Positions 23,786 to 36,329 of a stretch of 64,000 nt of DNA are shown piece after piece; position 1 is the first letter of the stretch, and each line of letters opens with the position of its first letter. Origin of the DNA: Ecdyonurus torrentis (taxonomy: Eukaryota > Arthropoda > Insecta > Ephemeroptera > Heptageniidae); contig CASGGR010000020.1 of the NCBI GenBank assembly GCA_949318235.1, forward strand, positions 62,001 through 126,000, read 5' to 3'. Below the pieces are notes generated by a model. It searched no databases, was not told the origin of the DNA, and worked only from the letters and a program-made list of their open reading frames with translations. The translations under genes were made by a program, and so were the position numbers.

Positions 23786-26700
23786 ATAAAACAAAGTTTC
23801 TATTTCAAGAACCAAATGTTATTGAATGATAAAAATCATACTTTTTACACGATTAAAACTAGTTTTGATGATTTCTCAAATACTAAGAATGCTACAGACA
23901 TCCAATTTAATTAAAATCATAGCTTTTTCAATTCTCTACAAAAAAGATGTCTTGAACTTTTTTGCTTCGACGCATACTTTTTGAGTTATTGACAATTTTA
24001 GTTTTCACTCATCATGTAGCCAAACCAAGTCATAAAACAAAGTTTCTATTTCAAGAACCAAATGTTATTGAATGATAAAAATCATACTTTTTACACGAAT
24101 AAAACTAGTTTTGATGATTTCTCAAAAACTAAGAATGCTACAGACATCAAATTTGACTCAAAACATAGCTTCTTCAATTGTCTACAAAAAAGATGTCTTG
24201 AACTGTTTTGCTCCGACGCATACTTTTTGGGTTATTGACAATTTTAGTTTTCACTCATCATGTAGCCAAACCAAGTCTTGAAACAAAGTTTCTATTTCAA
24301 GAACCAAATGTTATTGAATGATAAAAATCATACTTTTTACACGATTAAAACTAGTTTTGATGATTTCTCAAATACTAAGAATGCTACAGACATCCAATTT
24401 GATTAAAAACATAGCTTTTTCAATTCTCTACAAAAAAGATGTCTTGAACTTTTTTGCTTCGACGCATACTTTTTGAGTTATTGACAATTTTAGTTTTCAC
24501 TCATCATGTAGCCAAACCAAGTCATGAAACAAAGTTTCTATTTCAAGAACCAAATGTTATTGAATGATAAAAATCATACTTTTTACACGAATAAAACTAG
24601 TTTTGATGATTTCTCAAAAACTAAGAATGCTACAGACATCAAATTTAACCCAAAACATAGCTTCTTCAATTGTCTACAAAAAAGATGTCTTGAACTTTTT
24701 TGCTCCGACGCATACTTTTTGGGTTATTGACAATTTTAGTTTTCACTCATCATGTAGCCAAACCAAGTCATAAAACAAAGTTTCTATTTCAAGAACCAAA
24801 TGTTATTGAATGATAAAAATCATACTTTTTACACGAATAAAACTAGTTTTGATGATTTCTTAAATACTAAGAATGCTACAGACATCCAATTTGATTAAAA
24901 ACATAGCTTTTTCAATTCTCTACAAAAAAGATGTCGTGAACTTTTTTGCTTCGACGCATACTTTTTGAGTTATTGACAATTTTAGTTTTCACTCATCATG
25001 TAGCCAAACCAAGTCATAAAACAAAGTTTCTATTTCAAGAACCAAATGTTATTGAATGATAAAAATTATACTTTTTACACGAATAAAACTAGTTTTGATG
25101 ATTTCTCAAAAACTAAGAATGCTACAGACATCTTATTTAACTCAAAACATAGCTTTTTTAATTCTCTACAAAAAAGATGTCTTGAACTTTTTTGCTCCGA
25201 CGCATACTTTTTGGGTTATTGACAATTTTAGTTTTCACTCATCATGTAGCCAAACCTAGTCATGAAACAAAGTTTCTATTTCAAGAACCAAATGTTATTG
25301 AATGATAAAAATCATACTTTTTACACGATTAAAACTAGTTTTGATGATTTCTTAAAAACTTAGAATGCTACAGTCACTAAATTTAACTCATTACATAGCT
25401 TTTTTAATTCTCTACAAAAAAGATGTCTTGAAGTTTTTTGCTCCGACGCATACTTTTTGGGTTATTGACAATTTTAGTTTTCACTCATCATGTAGCCAAA
25501 CCAAGTCATGAAACAAAGTTTCTATTTCAAGAACCAAATGTTATTGAATGATAAAAATCATACTTTTTACACGATTAAAACTAGTTTTGATGATTTCTCA
25601 AATACTAAGAATGCTACAGACATCCAATTTAACTCAAAACATAGCTTCTTCAATTGTCTACAAAAAAGATGTCTTGAACTTTTTTGCTCCGACGCATACT
25701 TTTTGGGTTATTGACAATTTTAGTTTTCACTCATCATGTAGCCAAACCAAGTCATGAAACAAAGTTTCTATTTCAAGAACCAAATGTTATTGAATGATAA
25801 AAATCATACTTTTTACACGAATAAAACTAGTTTTGATGATTTCTTAAATACTAAGAATGCTACAGACATCCAATTTGATTAAAAACATAGCTTTTTCAAT
25901 TCTCTACAAAAAAGATGTCTTGAACTTTTTTGCTTCGACGCATACTTTTTGAGTTATTGACAATTTTAGTTTTCACTCATCATGTAGCCAAACCAAGTCA
26001 TAAAACAAAGTTTCTATTTCAAGAACCAAATGTTATTGAATGATAAAAATCATACTTTTTACACGAATAAAACTAGTTTTGATGATTTCTCAAAAACTAA
26101 GAATGCTACAGTCACTAAATTTGACTCATAACATAGCTTTTTCAATTCTCTACAAAAAAGATGTCTTGAACTTTTTTGCTCCGACGCATACTTTTTGGGT
26201 TATTGACAATTTTAGTTTTCACTCATCATGTAGCCAAACCAAGACATGAAACAAAGTTTCTATTTCAAGAACCAAATGTTATTGAATGATAGAAATCATA
26301 CTTTTTACACGAATAAAACTAGTTTTGATGATTTCTCAAAAACTAAGAATGCTACAGACATCCAATTAAACTCAAAACATAGCTTTTTTAATTCTCTACA
26401 AAAAAGAAATCTTAAACTTTTTTGCTCCGACGCATACTTTTTGGGTTATTGACAATTTTAGTTTTCACTCATCATGTAGCCAAACCTAGTCATGAAACAA
26501 AGTTTCTATTTCAAGAACCAAATGTTATTGAATGATAAAAATCATACTTTTTACTCGAATAAAACTAGTTTTGATGATTTCTTAAAAACTAAGAATGCTA
26601 CAGACATCCAAATTGATTAAAAACATAGCTTTTTAAATTCTCTACAAAAAAGATGTCTTGAACTTTTTTGCTTCGACGCATACTTTTTGAGTTATTGACA

Positions 26701-28213
26701 ATTTTAGTTTTCACTCATCATGTAGCCAAACCAAGTCATAAAACAAAGTTTCTATTTCAAGAACCAAATGTTATTGAATGATAAAAATTATACTTTTTAC
26801 ACGAATAAAACTAGTTTTGATGATTTCTCAAAAACTAAGAATGCTACAGACATCTTATTTAACTCAAAACATAGCTTTTTTAATTCTCTACAAAAAAGAT
26901 GTCTTGAACTTTTTTGCTCCGACGCATACTTTTTGGGTTATTGACAATTTTAGTTTTCACTCATCATGTAGCCAAACCTAGTCATGAAACAAAGTTTCTA
27001 TTTCAAGAACCAAATGTTATTGAATGATAAAAATCATACTTTTTACACGATTAAAACTAGTTTTGATGATTTCTTAAAAACTTAGAATGCTACAGTCACT
27101 AAATTTAACTCATTACATAGCTTTTTTAATTCTCTACAAAAAAGATGTCTTGAAGTTTTTTGCTCCGACGCATACTTTTTGGGTTATTGACAATTTTAGT
27201 TTTCACTCATCATGTAGCCAAACCAAGTCATGAAACAAAGTTTCTATTTCAAGAACCAAATGTTATTGAATGATAAAAATCATACTTTTTACACGATTAA
27301 AACTAGTTTTGATGATTTCTCAAATACTAAGAATGCTACAGACATCCAATTTAACTCAAAACATAGCTTCTTCAATTGTCTACAAAAAAGATGTCTTGAA
27401 CTTTTTTGCTCCGACGCATACTTTTTGGGTTATTGACAATTTTAGTTTTCACTCATCATGTAGCCAAACCAAGTCATGAAACAAAGTTTCTATTTCAAGA
27501 ACCAAATGTTATTGAATGATAAAAATCATACTTTTTACACGAATAAAACTAGTTTTGATGATTTCTTAAATACTAAGAATGCTACAGACATCCAATTTGA
27601 TTAAAAACATAGCTTTTTCAATTCTCTACAAAAAAGATGTCTTGAACTTTTTTGCTTCGACGCATACTTTTTGAGTTATTGACAATTTTAGTTTTCACTC
27701 ATCATGTAGCCAAACCAAGTCATAAAACAAAGTTTCTATTTCAAGAACCAAATGTTATTGAATGATAAAAATCATACTTTTTACACGAATAAAACTAGTT
27801 TTGATGATTTCTCAAAAACTAAGAATGCTACAGTCACTAAATTTGACTCATAACATAGCTTTTTCAATTCTCTACAAAAAAGATGTCTTGAACTTTTTTG
27901 CTCCGACGCATACTTTTTGGGTTATTGACAATTTTAGTTTTCACTCATCATGTAGCCAAACCAAGACATGAAACAAAGTTTCTATTTCAAGAACCAAATG
28001 TTATTGAATGATAGAAATCATACTTTTTACACGAATAAAACTAGTTTTGATGATTTCTCAAAAACTAAGAATGCTACAGACATCCAATTAAACTCAAAAC
28101 ATAGCTTTTTTAATTCTCTACAAAAAAGAAATCTTAAACTTTTTTGCTCCGACGCATACTTTTTGGGTTATTGACAATTTTAGTTTTCACTCATCATGTA
28201 GCCAAACCAAGTC
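23786..28213 (+). repeat. 18-monomer HOR, copy 1 (4428 bp)
   Basis: The order is C2-A-C-G-D-E-F2-K-N-H-I-J2-E-F2-K-N-H-I. J2 is a J front with the CTTCG and GAGT back of D-like monomers. An identical order follows directly at 28214-32641. F2-K-N-H-I is used twice inside the unit, so the unit itself contains an earlier duplication. Confidence 0.9.
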
Positions 28214-31200
28214 ATAAAACAAAGTTTCTATTTCAAGAACCAAATGTTATTGAATGATAAAAATCATACTTTTTACACGATTAAAACTAGTTTTGATGAT
28301 TTCTCAAATACTAAGAATGCTACAGACATCCAATTTAATTAAAATCATAGCTTTTTCAATTCTCTACAAAAAAGATGTCTTGAACTTTTTTGCTTCGACG
28401 CATACTTTTTGAGTTATTGACAATTTTAGTTTTCACTCATCATGTAGCCAAACCAAGTCATAAAACAAAGTTTCTATTTCAAGAACCAAATGTTATTGAA
28501 TGATAAAAATCATACTTTTTACACGAATAAAACTAGTTTTGATGATTTCTCAAAAACTAAGAATGCTACAGACATCAAATTTGACTCAAAACATAGCTTC
28601 TTCAATTGTCTACAAAAAAGATGTCTTGAACTGTTTTGCTCCGACGCATACTTTTTGGGTTATTGACAATTTTAGTTTTCACTCATCATGTAGCCAAACC
28701 AAGTCTTGAAACAAAGTTTCTATTTCAAGAACCAAATGTTATTGAATGATAAAAATCATACTTTTTACACGATTAAAACTAGTTTTGATGATTTCTCAAA
28801 TACTAAGAATGCTACAGACATCCAATTTGATTAAAAACATAGCTTTTTCAATTCTCTACAAAAAAGATGTCTTGAACTTTTTTGCTTCGACGCATACTTT
28901 TTGAGTTATTGACAATTTTAGTTTTCACTCATCATGTAGCCAAACCAAGTCATGAAACAAAGTTTCTATTTCAAGAACCAAATGTTATTGAATGATAAAA
29001 ATCATACTTTTTACACGAATAAAACTAGTTTTGATGATTTCTCAAAAACTAAGAATGCTACAGACATCAAATTTAACCCAAAACATAGCTTCTTCAATTG
29101 TCTACAAAAAAGATGTCTTGAACTTTTTTGCTCCGACGCATACTTTTTGGGTTATTGACAATTTTAGTTTTCACTCATCATGTAGCCAAACCAAGTCATA
29201 AAACAAAGTTTCTATTTCAAGAACCAAATGTTATTGAATGATAAAAATCATACTTTTTACACGAATAAAACTAGTTTTGATGATTTCTTAAATACTAAGA
29301 ATGCTACAGACATCCAATTTGATTAAAAACATAGCTTTTTCAATTCTCTACAAAAAAGATGTCGTGAACTTTTTTGCTTCGACGCATACTTTTTGAGTTA
29401 TTGACAATTTTAGTTTTCACTCATCATGTAGCCAAACCAAGTCATAAAACAAAGTTTCTATTTCAAGAACCAAATGTTATTGAATGATAAAAATTATACT
29501 TTTTACACGAATAAAACTAGTTTTGATGATTTCTCAAAAACTAAGAATGCTACAGACATCTTATTTAACTCAAAACATAGCTTTTTTAATTCTCTACAAA
29601 AAAGATGTCTTGAACTTTTTTGCTCCGACGCATACTTTTTGGGTTATTGACAATTTTAGTTTTCACTCATCATGTAGCCAAACCTAGTCATGAAACAAAG
29701 TTTCTATTTCAAGAACCAAATGTTATTGAATGATAAAAATCATACTTTTTACACGATTAAAACTAGTTTTGATGATTTCTTAAAAACTTAGAATGCTACA
29801 GTCACTAAATTTAACTCATTACATAGCTTTTTTAATTCTCTACAAAAAAGATGTCTTGAAGTTTTTTGCTCCGACGCATACTTTTTGGGTTATTGACAAT
29901 TTTAGTTTTCACTCATCATGTAGCCAAACCAAGTCATGAAACAAAGTTTCTATTTCAAGAACCAAATGTTATTGAATGATAAAAATCATACTTTTTACAC
30001 GATTAAAACTAGTTTTGATGATTTCTCAAATACTAAGAATGCTACAGACATCCAATTTAACTCAAAACATAGCTTCTTCAATTGTCTACAAAAAAGATGT
30101 CTTGAACTTTTTTGCTCCGACGCATACTTTTTGGGTTATTGACAATTTTAGTTTTCACTCATCATGTAGCCAAACCAAGTCATGAAACAAAGTTTCTATT
30201 TCAAGAACCAAATGTTATTGAATGATAAAAATCATACTTTTTACACGAATAAAACTAGTTTTGATGATTTCTTAAATACTAAGAATGCTACAGACATCCA
30301 ATTTGATTAAAAACATAGCTTTTTCAATTCTCTACAAAAAAGATGTCTTGAACTTTTTTGCTTCGACGCATACTTTTTGAGTTATTGACAATTTTAGTTT
30401 TCACTCATCATGTAGCCAAACCAAGTCATAAAACAAAGTTTCTATTTCAAGAACCAAATGTTATTGAATGATAAAAATCATACTTTTTACACGAATAAAA
30501 CTAGTTTTGATGATTTCTCAAAAACTAAGAATGCTACAGTCACTAAATTTGACTCATAACATAGCTTTTTCAATTCTCTACAAAAAAGATGTCTTGAACT
30601 TTTTTGCTCCGACGCATACTTTTTGGGTTATTGACAATTTTAGTTTTCACTCATCATGTAGCCAAACCAAGACATGAAACAAAGTTTCTATTTCAAGAAC
30701 CAAATGTTATTGAATGATAGAAATCATACTTTTTACACGAATAAAACTAGTTTTGATTATTTCTCAAAAACTAAGAATGCTACAGACATCCAATTAAACT
30801 CAAAACATAGCTTTTTTAATTCTCTACAAAAAAGAAATCTTAAACTTTTTTGCTCCGACGCATACTTTTTGGGTTATTGACAATTTTAGTTTTCACTCAT
30901 CATGTAGCCAAACCTAGTCATGAAACAAAGTTTCTATTTCAAGAACCAAATGTTATTGAATGATAAAAATCATACTTTTTACTCGAATAAAACTAGTTTT
31001 GATGATTTCTTAAAAACTAAGAATGCTACAGACATCCAAATTGATTAAAAACATAGCTTTTTAAATTCTCTACAAAAAAGATGTCTTGAACTTTTTTGCT
31101 TCGACGCATACTTTTTGAGTTATTGACAATTTTAGTTTTCACTCATCATGTAGCCAAACCAAGTCATAAAACAAAGTTTCTATTTCAAGAACCAAATGTT

Positions 31201-32641
31201 ATTGAATGATAAAAATTATACTTTTTACACGAATAAAACTAGTTTTGATGATTTCTCAAAAACTAAGAATGCTACAGACATCTTATTTAACTCAAAACAT
31301 AGCTTTTTTAATTCTCTACAAAAAAGATGTCTTGAACTTTTTTGCTCCGACGCATACTTTTTGGGTTATTGACAATTTTAGTTTTCACTCATCATGTAGC
31401 CAAACCTAGTCATGAAACAAAGTTTCTATTTCAAGAACCAAATGTTATTGAATGATAAAAATCATACTTTTTACACGATTAAAACTAGTTTTGATGATTT
31501 CTTAAAAACTTAGAATGCTACAGTCACTAAATTTAACTCATTACATAGCTTTTTTAATTCTCTACAAAAAAGATGTCTTGAAGTTTTTTGCTCCGACGCA
31601 TACTTTTTGGGTTATTGACAATTTTAGTTTTCACTCATCATGTAGCCAAACCAAGTCATGAAACAAAGTTTCTATTTCAAGAACCAAATGTTATTGAATG
31701 ATAAAAATCATACTTTTTACACGATTAAAACTAGTTTTGATGATTTCTCAAATACTAAGAATGCTACAGACATCCAATTTAACTCAAAACATAGCTTCTT
31801 CAATTGTCTACAAAAAAGATGTCTTGAACTTTTTTGCTCCGACGCATACTTTTTGGGTTATTGACAATTTTAGTTTTCACTCATCATGTAGCCAAACCAA
31901 GTCATGAAACAAAGTTTCTATTTCAAGAACCAAATGTTATTGAATGATAAAAATCATACTTTTTACACGAATAAAACTAGTTTTGATGATTTCTTAAATA
32001 CTAAGAATGCTACAGACATCCAATTTGATTAAAAACATAGCTTTTTCAATTCTCTACAAAAAAGATGTCTTGAACTTTTTTGCTTCGACGCATACTTTTT
32101 GAGTTATTGACAATTTTAGTTTTCACTCATCATGTAGCCAAACCAAGTCATAAAACAAAGTTTCTATTTCAAGAACCAAATGTTATTGAATGATAAAAAT
32201 CATACTTTTTACACGAATAAAACTAGTTTTGATGATTTCTCAAAAACTAAGAATGCTACAGTCACTAAATTTGACTCATAACATAGCTTTTTCAATTCTC
32301 TACAAAAAAGATGTCTTGAACTTTTTTGCTCCGACGCATACTTTTTGGGTTATTGACAATTTTAGTTTTCACTCATCATGTAGCCAAACCAAGACATGAA
32401 ACAAAGTTTCTATTTCAAGAACCAAATGTTATTGAATGATAGAAATCATACTTTTTACACGAATAAAACTAGTTTTGATGATTTCTCAAAAACTAAGAAT
32501 GCTACAGACATCCAATTAAACTCAAAACATAGCTTTTTTAATTCTCTACAAAAAAGAAATCTTAAACTTTTTTGCTCCGACGCATACTTTTTGGGTTATT
32601 GACAATTTTAGTTTTCACTCATCATGTAGCCAAACCTAGTC
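28214..32641 (+). repeat. 18-monomer HOR, copy 2 (4428 bp)
   Basis: This directly repeats the order of 23786-28213. I saw one clear difference inside the unit: GATTATTTC in the I monomer at 30674, where the other copy has GATGATTTC at the same place. The trailing I also ends in CCTAGTC (joining J) rather than CCAAGTC (joining C2). The near identity implies a recent tandem duplication. Confidence 0.9.
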
Positions 32642-33870
32642 ATGAAACAAAGTTTCTATTTCAAGAACCAAATGTTATTGAATGATAAAAATCATACTTT
32701 TTACTCGAATAAAACTAGTTTTGATGATTTCTTAAAAACTAAGAATGCTACAGACATCCAAATTGATTAAAAACATAGCTTTTTAAATTCTCTACAAAAA
32801 AGATGTCTTGAACTTTTTTGCTCCGACGCATACTTTTTGGGTTATTGACAATTTTAGTTTTCACTCATCATGTAGCCAAACCAAGTCATGAAACAAAGTT
32901 TCTATTTCAAGAACCAAATGTTATTGAATGATAAAAATCATACTTTTTACACGAATAAAACTAGTTATGATGATTTCTCAAAAACTAAGAATGCTACAGA
33001 CATCAAATTTTACTCAAAACATAGCTTTTTTAATTCTCTACAAAAAAGATGTCTTGAAGTTTTTTGCTCCGACGCATACTTTTTGGGTTATTGACAATTT
33101 TAGTTTTCACTCATCATGTAGCCAAACCAAGTCTTGAAACAAAGTTTCTATTTCAAGAACCAAATGTTATTGAATGATAAAAATCATACTTTTTACACGA
33201 TTAAAACTAGTTTTGATGATTTCTCAAATACTAAGAATGCTACAGACATCCAATTTGATTAAAAACATAGCTTTTTCAATTCTCTACAAAAAAGATGTCT
33301 TGAACTTTTTTGCTTCGACGCATACTTTTTGAGTTATTGACAATTTTAGTTTTCACTCATCATGTAGCCAAACCAAGTCATGAAACAAAGTTTCTATTTC
33401 AAGAACCAAATGTTATTGAATGATAAAAATCATACTTTTTACACGAATAAAACTAGTTTTGATGATTTCTCAAAAACTAAGAATGCTACAGACATCAAAT
33501 TTGATTAAAAACATAGCTTTTTCAATTCTCTACAAAAAAGATGTCGTGAACTTTTTTGCTTCGACGCATACTTTTTGAGTTATTGACAATTTTAGTTTTC
33601 ACTCATCATGTAGCCAAACCAAGTCATAAAACAAAGTTTCTATTTCAAGAACCAATGTTATTGAATGATAAAAATTATACTTTTTACACGAATAAAACTA
33701 GTTTTGATGATTTCTTAAAAACTAAGAATGCTACAGTCACTAAATTTAACTCATTACATAGCTTTTTTAATTCTCTACAAAAAAGATGTCTTGAACTTTT
33801 TTGCTTCGACGCATACTTTTTGAGTTATTGACAATTTTAGTTTTCACTCATCATGTAGCCAAACCAAGTC
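32642..33870 (+). repeat. 5-monomer block J-B2-C-X-L (1229 bp)
   Basis: Together with the five monomers before it (31412-32641) this re-creates the F2-K-N-H-I-J-B2-C-X-L block of 21327-23785. It closes domain 2. The last monomer, L, is 245 bp. Confidence 0.85.
33626..33870 (+). repeat. Type L monomer, 245 bp (copy 2)
   Basis: It has the same one-base deletion and mosaic as 23541. It ends domain 2. Confidence 0.88.
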
Positions 33871-36329
33871 ATAAAACAAAGTTTCTATTTCAAGAACCAA
33901 ATGTTATTGAATGATAAAAATCATACTTTTTACACGATTAAAACTAGTTTTGATGATTTCTCAAATACTAAGAATGCTACAGACATCCAATTTAATTAAA
34001 ATCATAGCTTTTTCAATTCTCTACAAAAAAGATGTCTTGAACTTTTTTGCTTCGACGCATACTTTTTGAGTTATTGACAATTTTAGTTTTCACTCATCAT
34101 GTAGCCAAACCAAGTCATAAAACAAAGTTTCTATTTCAAGAACCAAATGTTATTGAATGATAAAAATCATACTTTTTACACGAATAAAACTAGTTTTGAT
34201 GATTTCTCAAAAACTAAGAATGCTACAGACATCAAATTTGACTCAAAACATAGCTTCTTCAATTGTCTACAAAAAAGATGTCTTGAACTGTTTTGCTCCG
34301 ACGCATACTTTTTGGGTTATTGACAATTTTAGTTTTCACTCATCATGTAGCCAAACCAAGTCTTGAAACAAAGTTTCTATTTCAAGAACCAAATGTTATT
34401 GAATGATAAAAATCATACTTTTTACACGATTAAAACTAGTTTTGATGATTTCTCAAATACTAAGAATGCTACAGACATCCAATTTGATTAAAAACATAGC
34501 TTTTTCAATTCTCTACAAAAAAGATGTCTTGAACTTTTTTGCTTCGACGCATACTTTTTGAGTTATTGACAATTTTAGTTTTCACTCATCATGTAGCCAA
34601 ACCAAGTCATGAAACAAAGTTTCTATTTCAAGAACCAAATGTTATTGAATGATAAAAATCATACTTTTTACACGAATAAAACTAGTTTTGATGATTTCTC
34701 AAAAACTAAGAATGCTACAGACATCAAATTTGACTCAAAACATAGCTTCTTCAATTGTCTACAAAAAAGATGTCTTGAACTTTTTTGCTCCGACGCATAC
34801 TTTTTGGGTTATTGACAATTTTAGTTTTCACTCATCATGTAGCCAAACCAAGTCATGAAACAAAGTTTCTATTTCAAGAACCAAATGTTATTGAATGATA
34901 AAAATCATACTTTTTACACGAATAAAACTAGTTTTGATGATTTCTCAAAAACTAAGAATGCTACAGACATCAAATTTTACTCAAAACATAGCTTTTTTAA
35001 TTCTCTACAAAAAAGATGTCTTGAAGTTTTTTGCTCCGACGCATACTTTTTGGGTTATTGACAATTTTAGTTTTCACTCATCATGTAGCCAAACCAAGTC
35101 TTGAAACAAAGTTTCTATTTCAAGAACCAAATGTTATTGAATGATAAAAATCATACTTTTTACACGATTAAAACTAGTTTTGATGATTTCTCAAATACTA
35201 AGAATGCTACAGACATCCAATTTAATTAAAATCATAGCTTTTTCAATTCTCTACAAAAAAGATGTCTTGAACTTTTTTGCTTCGACGCATACTTTTTGAG
35301 TTATTGACAATTTTAGTTTTCACTCATCATGTAGCCAAACCAAGTCATAAAACAAAGTTTCTATTTCAAGAACCAAATGTTATTGAATGATAAAAATCAT
35401 ACTTTTTACACGAATAAAACTAGTTTTGATGATTTCTCAAAAACTAAGAATGCTACAGACATCAAATTTAACCCAAAACATAGCTTCTTCAATTGTCTAC
35501 AAAAAAGATGTCTTGAACTTTTTTGCTCCGACGCATACTTTTTGGGTTATTGACAATTTTAGTTTTCACTCATCATGTAGCCAAACCAAGTCATAAAACA
35601 AAGTTTCTATTTCAAGAACCAAATGTTATTGAATGATAAAAATCATACTTTTTACACGATTAAAACTAGTTTTGATGATTTCTCAAATACTAAGAATGCT
35701 ACAGACATCCAATTTGATTAAAAACATAGCTTTTTCAATTCTCTACAAAAAAGATGTCTTGAACTTTTTTGCTTCGACGCATACTTTTTGAGTTATTGAC
35801 AATTTTAGTTTTCACTCATCATGTAGCCAAACCAAGTCATGAAACAAAGTTTCTATTTCAAGAACCAAATGTTATTGAATGATAAAAATCATACTTTTTA
35901 CACGAATAAAACTAGTTTTGATGATTTCTCAAAAACTAAGAATGCTACAGACATCAAATTTGATTAAAAACATAGCTTTTTCAATTCTCTACAAAAAAGA
36001 TGTCGTGAACTTTTTTGCTTCGACGCATACTTTTTGAGTTATTGACAATTTTAGTTTTCACTCATCATGTAGCCAAACCAAGTCATAAAACAAAGTTTCT
36101 ATTTCAAGAACCAATGTTATTGAATGATAAAAATTATACTTTTTACACGAATAAAACTAGTTTTGATGATTTCTTAAAAACTAAGAATGCTACAGTCACT
36201 AAATTTAACTCATTACATAGCTTTTTTAATTCTCTACAAAAAAGATGTCTTGAACTTTTTTGCTTCGACGCATACTTTTTGAGTTATTGACAATTTTAGT
36301 TTTCACTCATCATGTAGCCAAACCAAGTC
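33871..36329 (+). repeat. 10-monomer block C2-A-C-A-B-C2-G-C-X-L (2459 bp)
   Basis: The order is C2-A-C-A-B-C2-G-C-X-L, followed by a second C2-A-C-A-B-C2-G run at 36330. The two runs share the same first seven monomers. They then diverge: this one goes to C-X-L, the next to D-E-F-I. The C at 35593 has the ATA start usual for D, suggesting an exchange between a D and a C monomer near the front. Confidence 0.85.
36085..36329 (+). repeat. Type L monomer, 245 bp (copy 3)
   Basis: It has the same one-base deletion. It follows an X and is followed by C2. Confidence 0.88.

Larger units (their letters stand above)
21327..33870 (+). repeat. Array domain 2: F2-K-N-H-I based higher-order repeats
   Basis: From 21327 onward the repeat vocabulary changes. 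F2 (F with AAACTTAG), K, N, H, I, J, X and the 245-bp type L appear for the first time. The block F2-K-N-H-I occurs five times, starting at 21327, 25262, 26984, 29690 and 31412. The monomer phase runs through the boundary unbroken, so the change happened by exchange within the satellite and not by insertion. Confidence 0.9.

Noticed and set aside
21573..33870. Mobile element insertion as the cause of the domain change
   Set aside because: Monomer phase and length continue unbroken, there are no terminal repeats or target-site duplications, and every base belongs to the 246-bp family.
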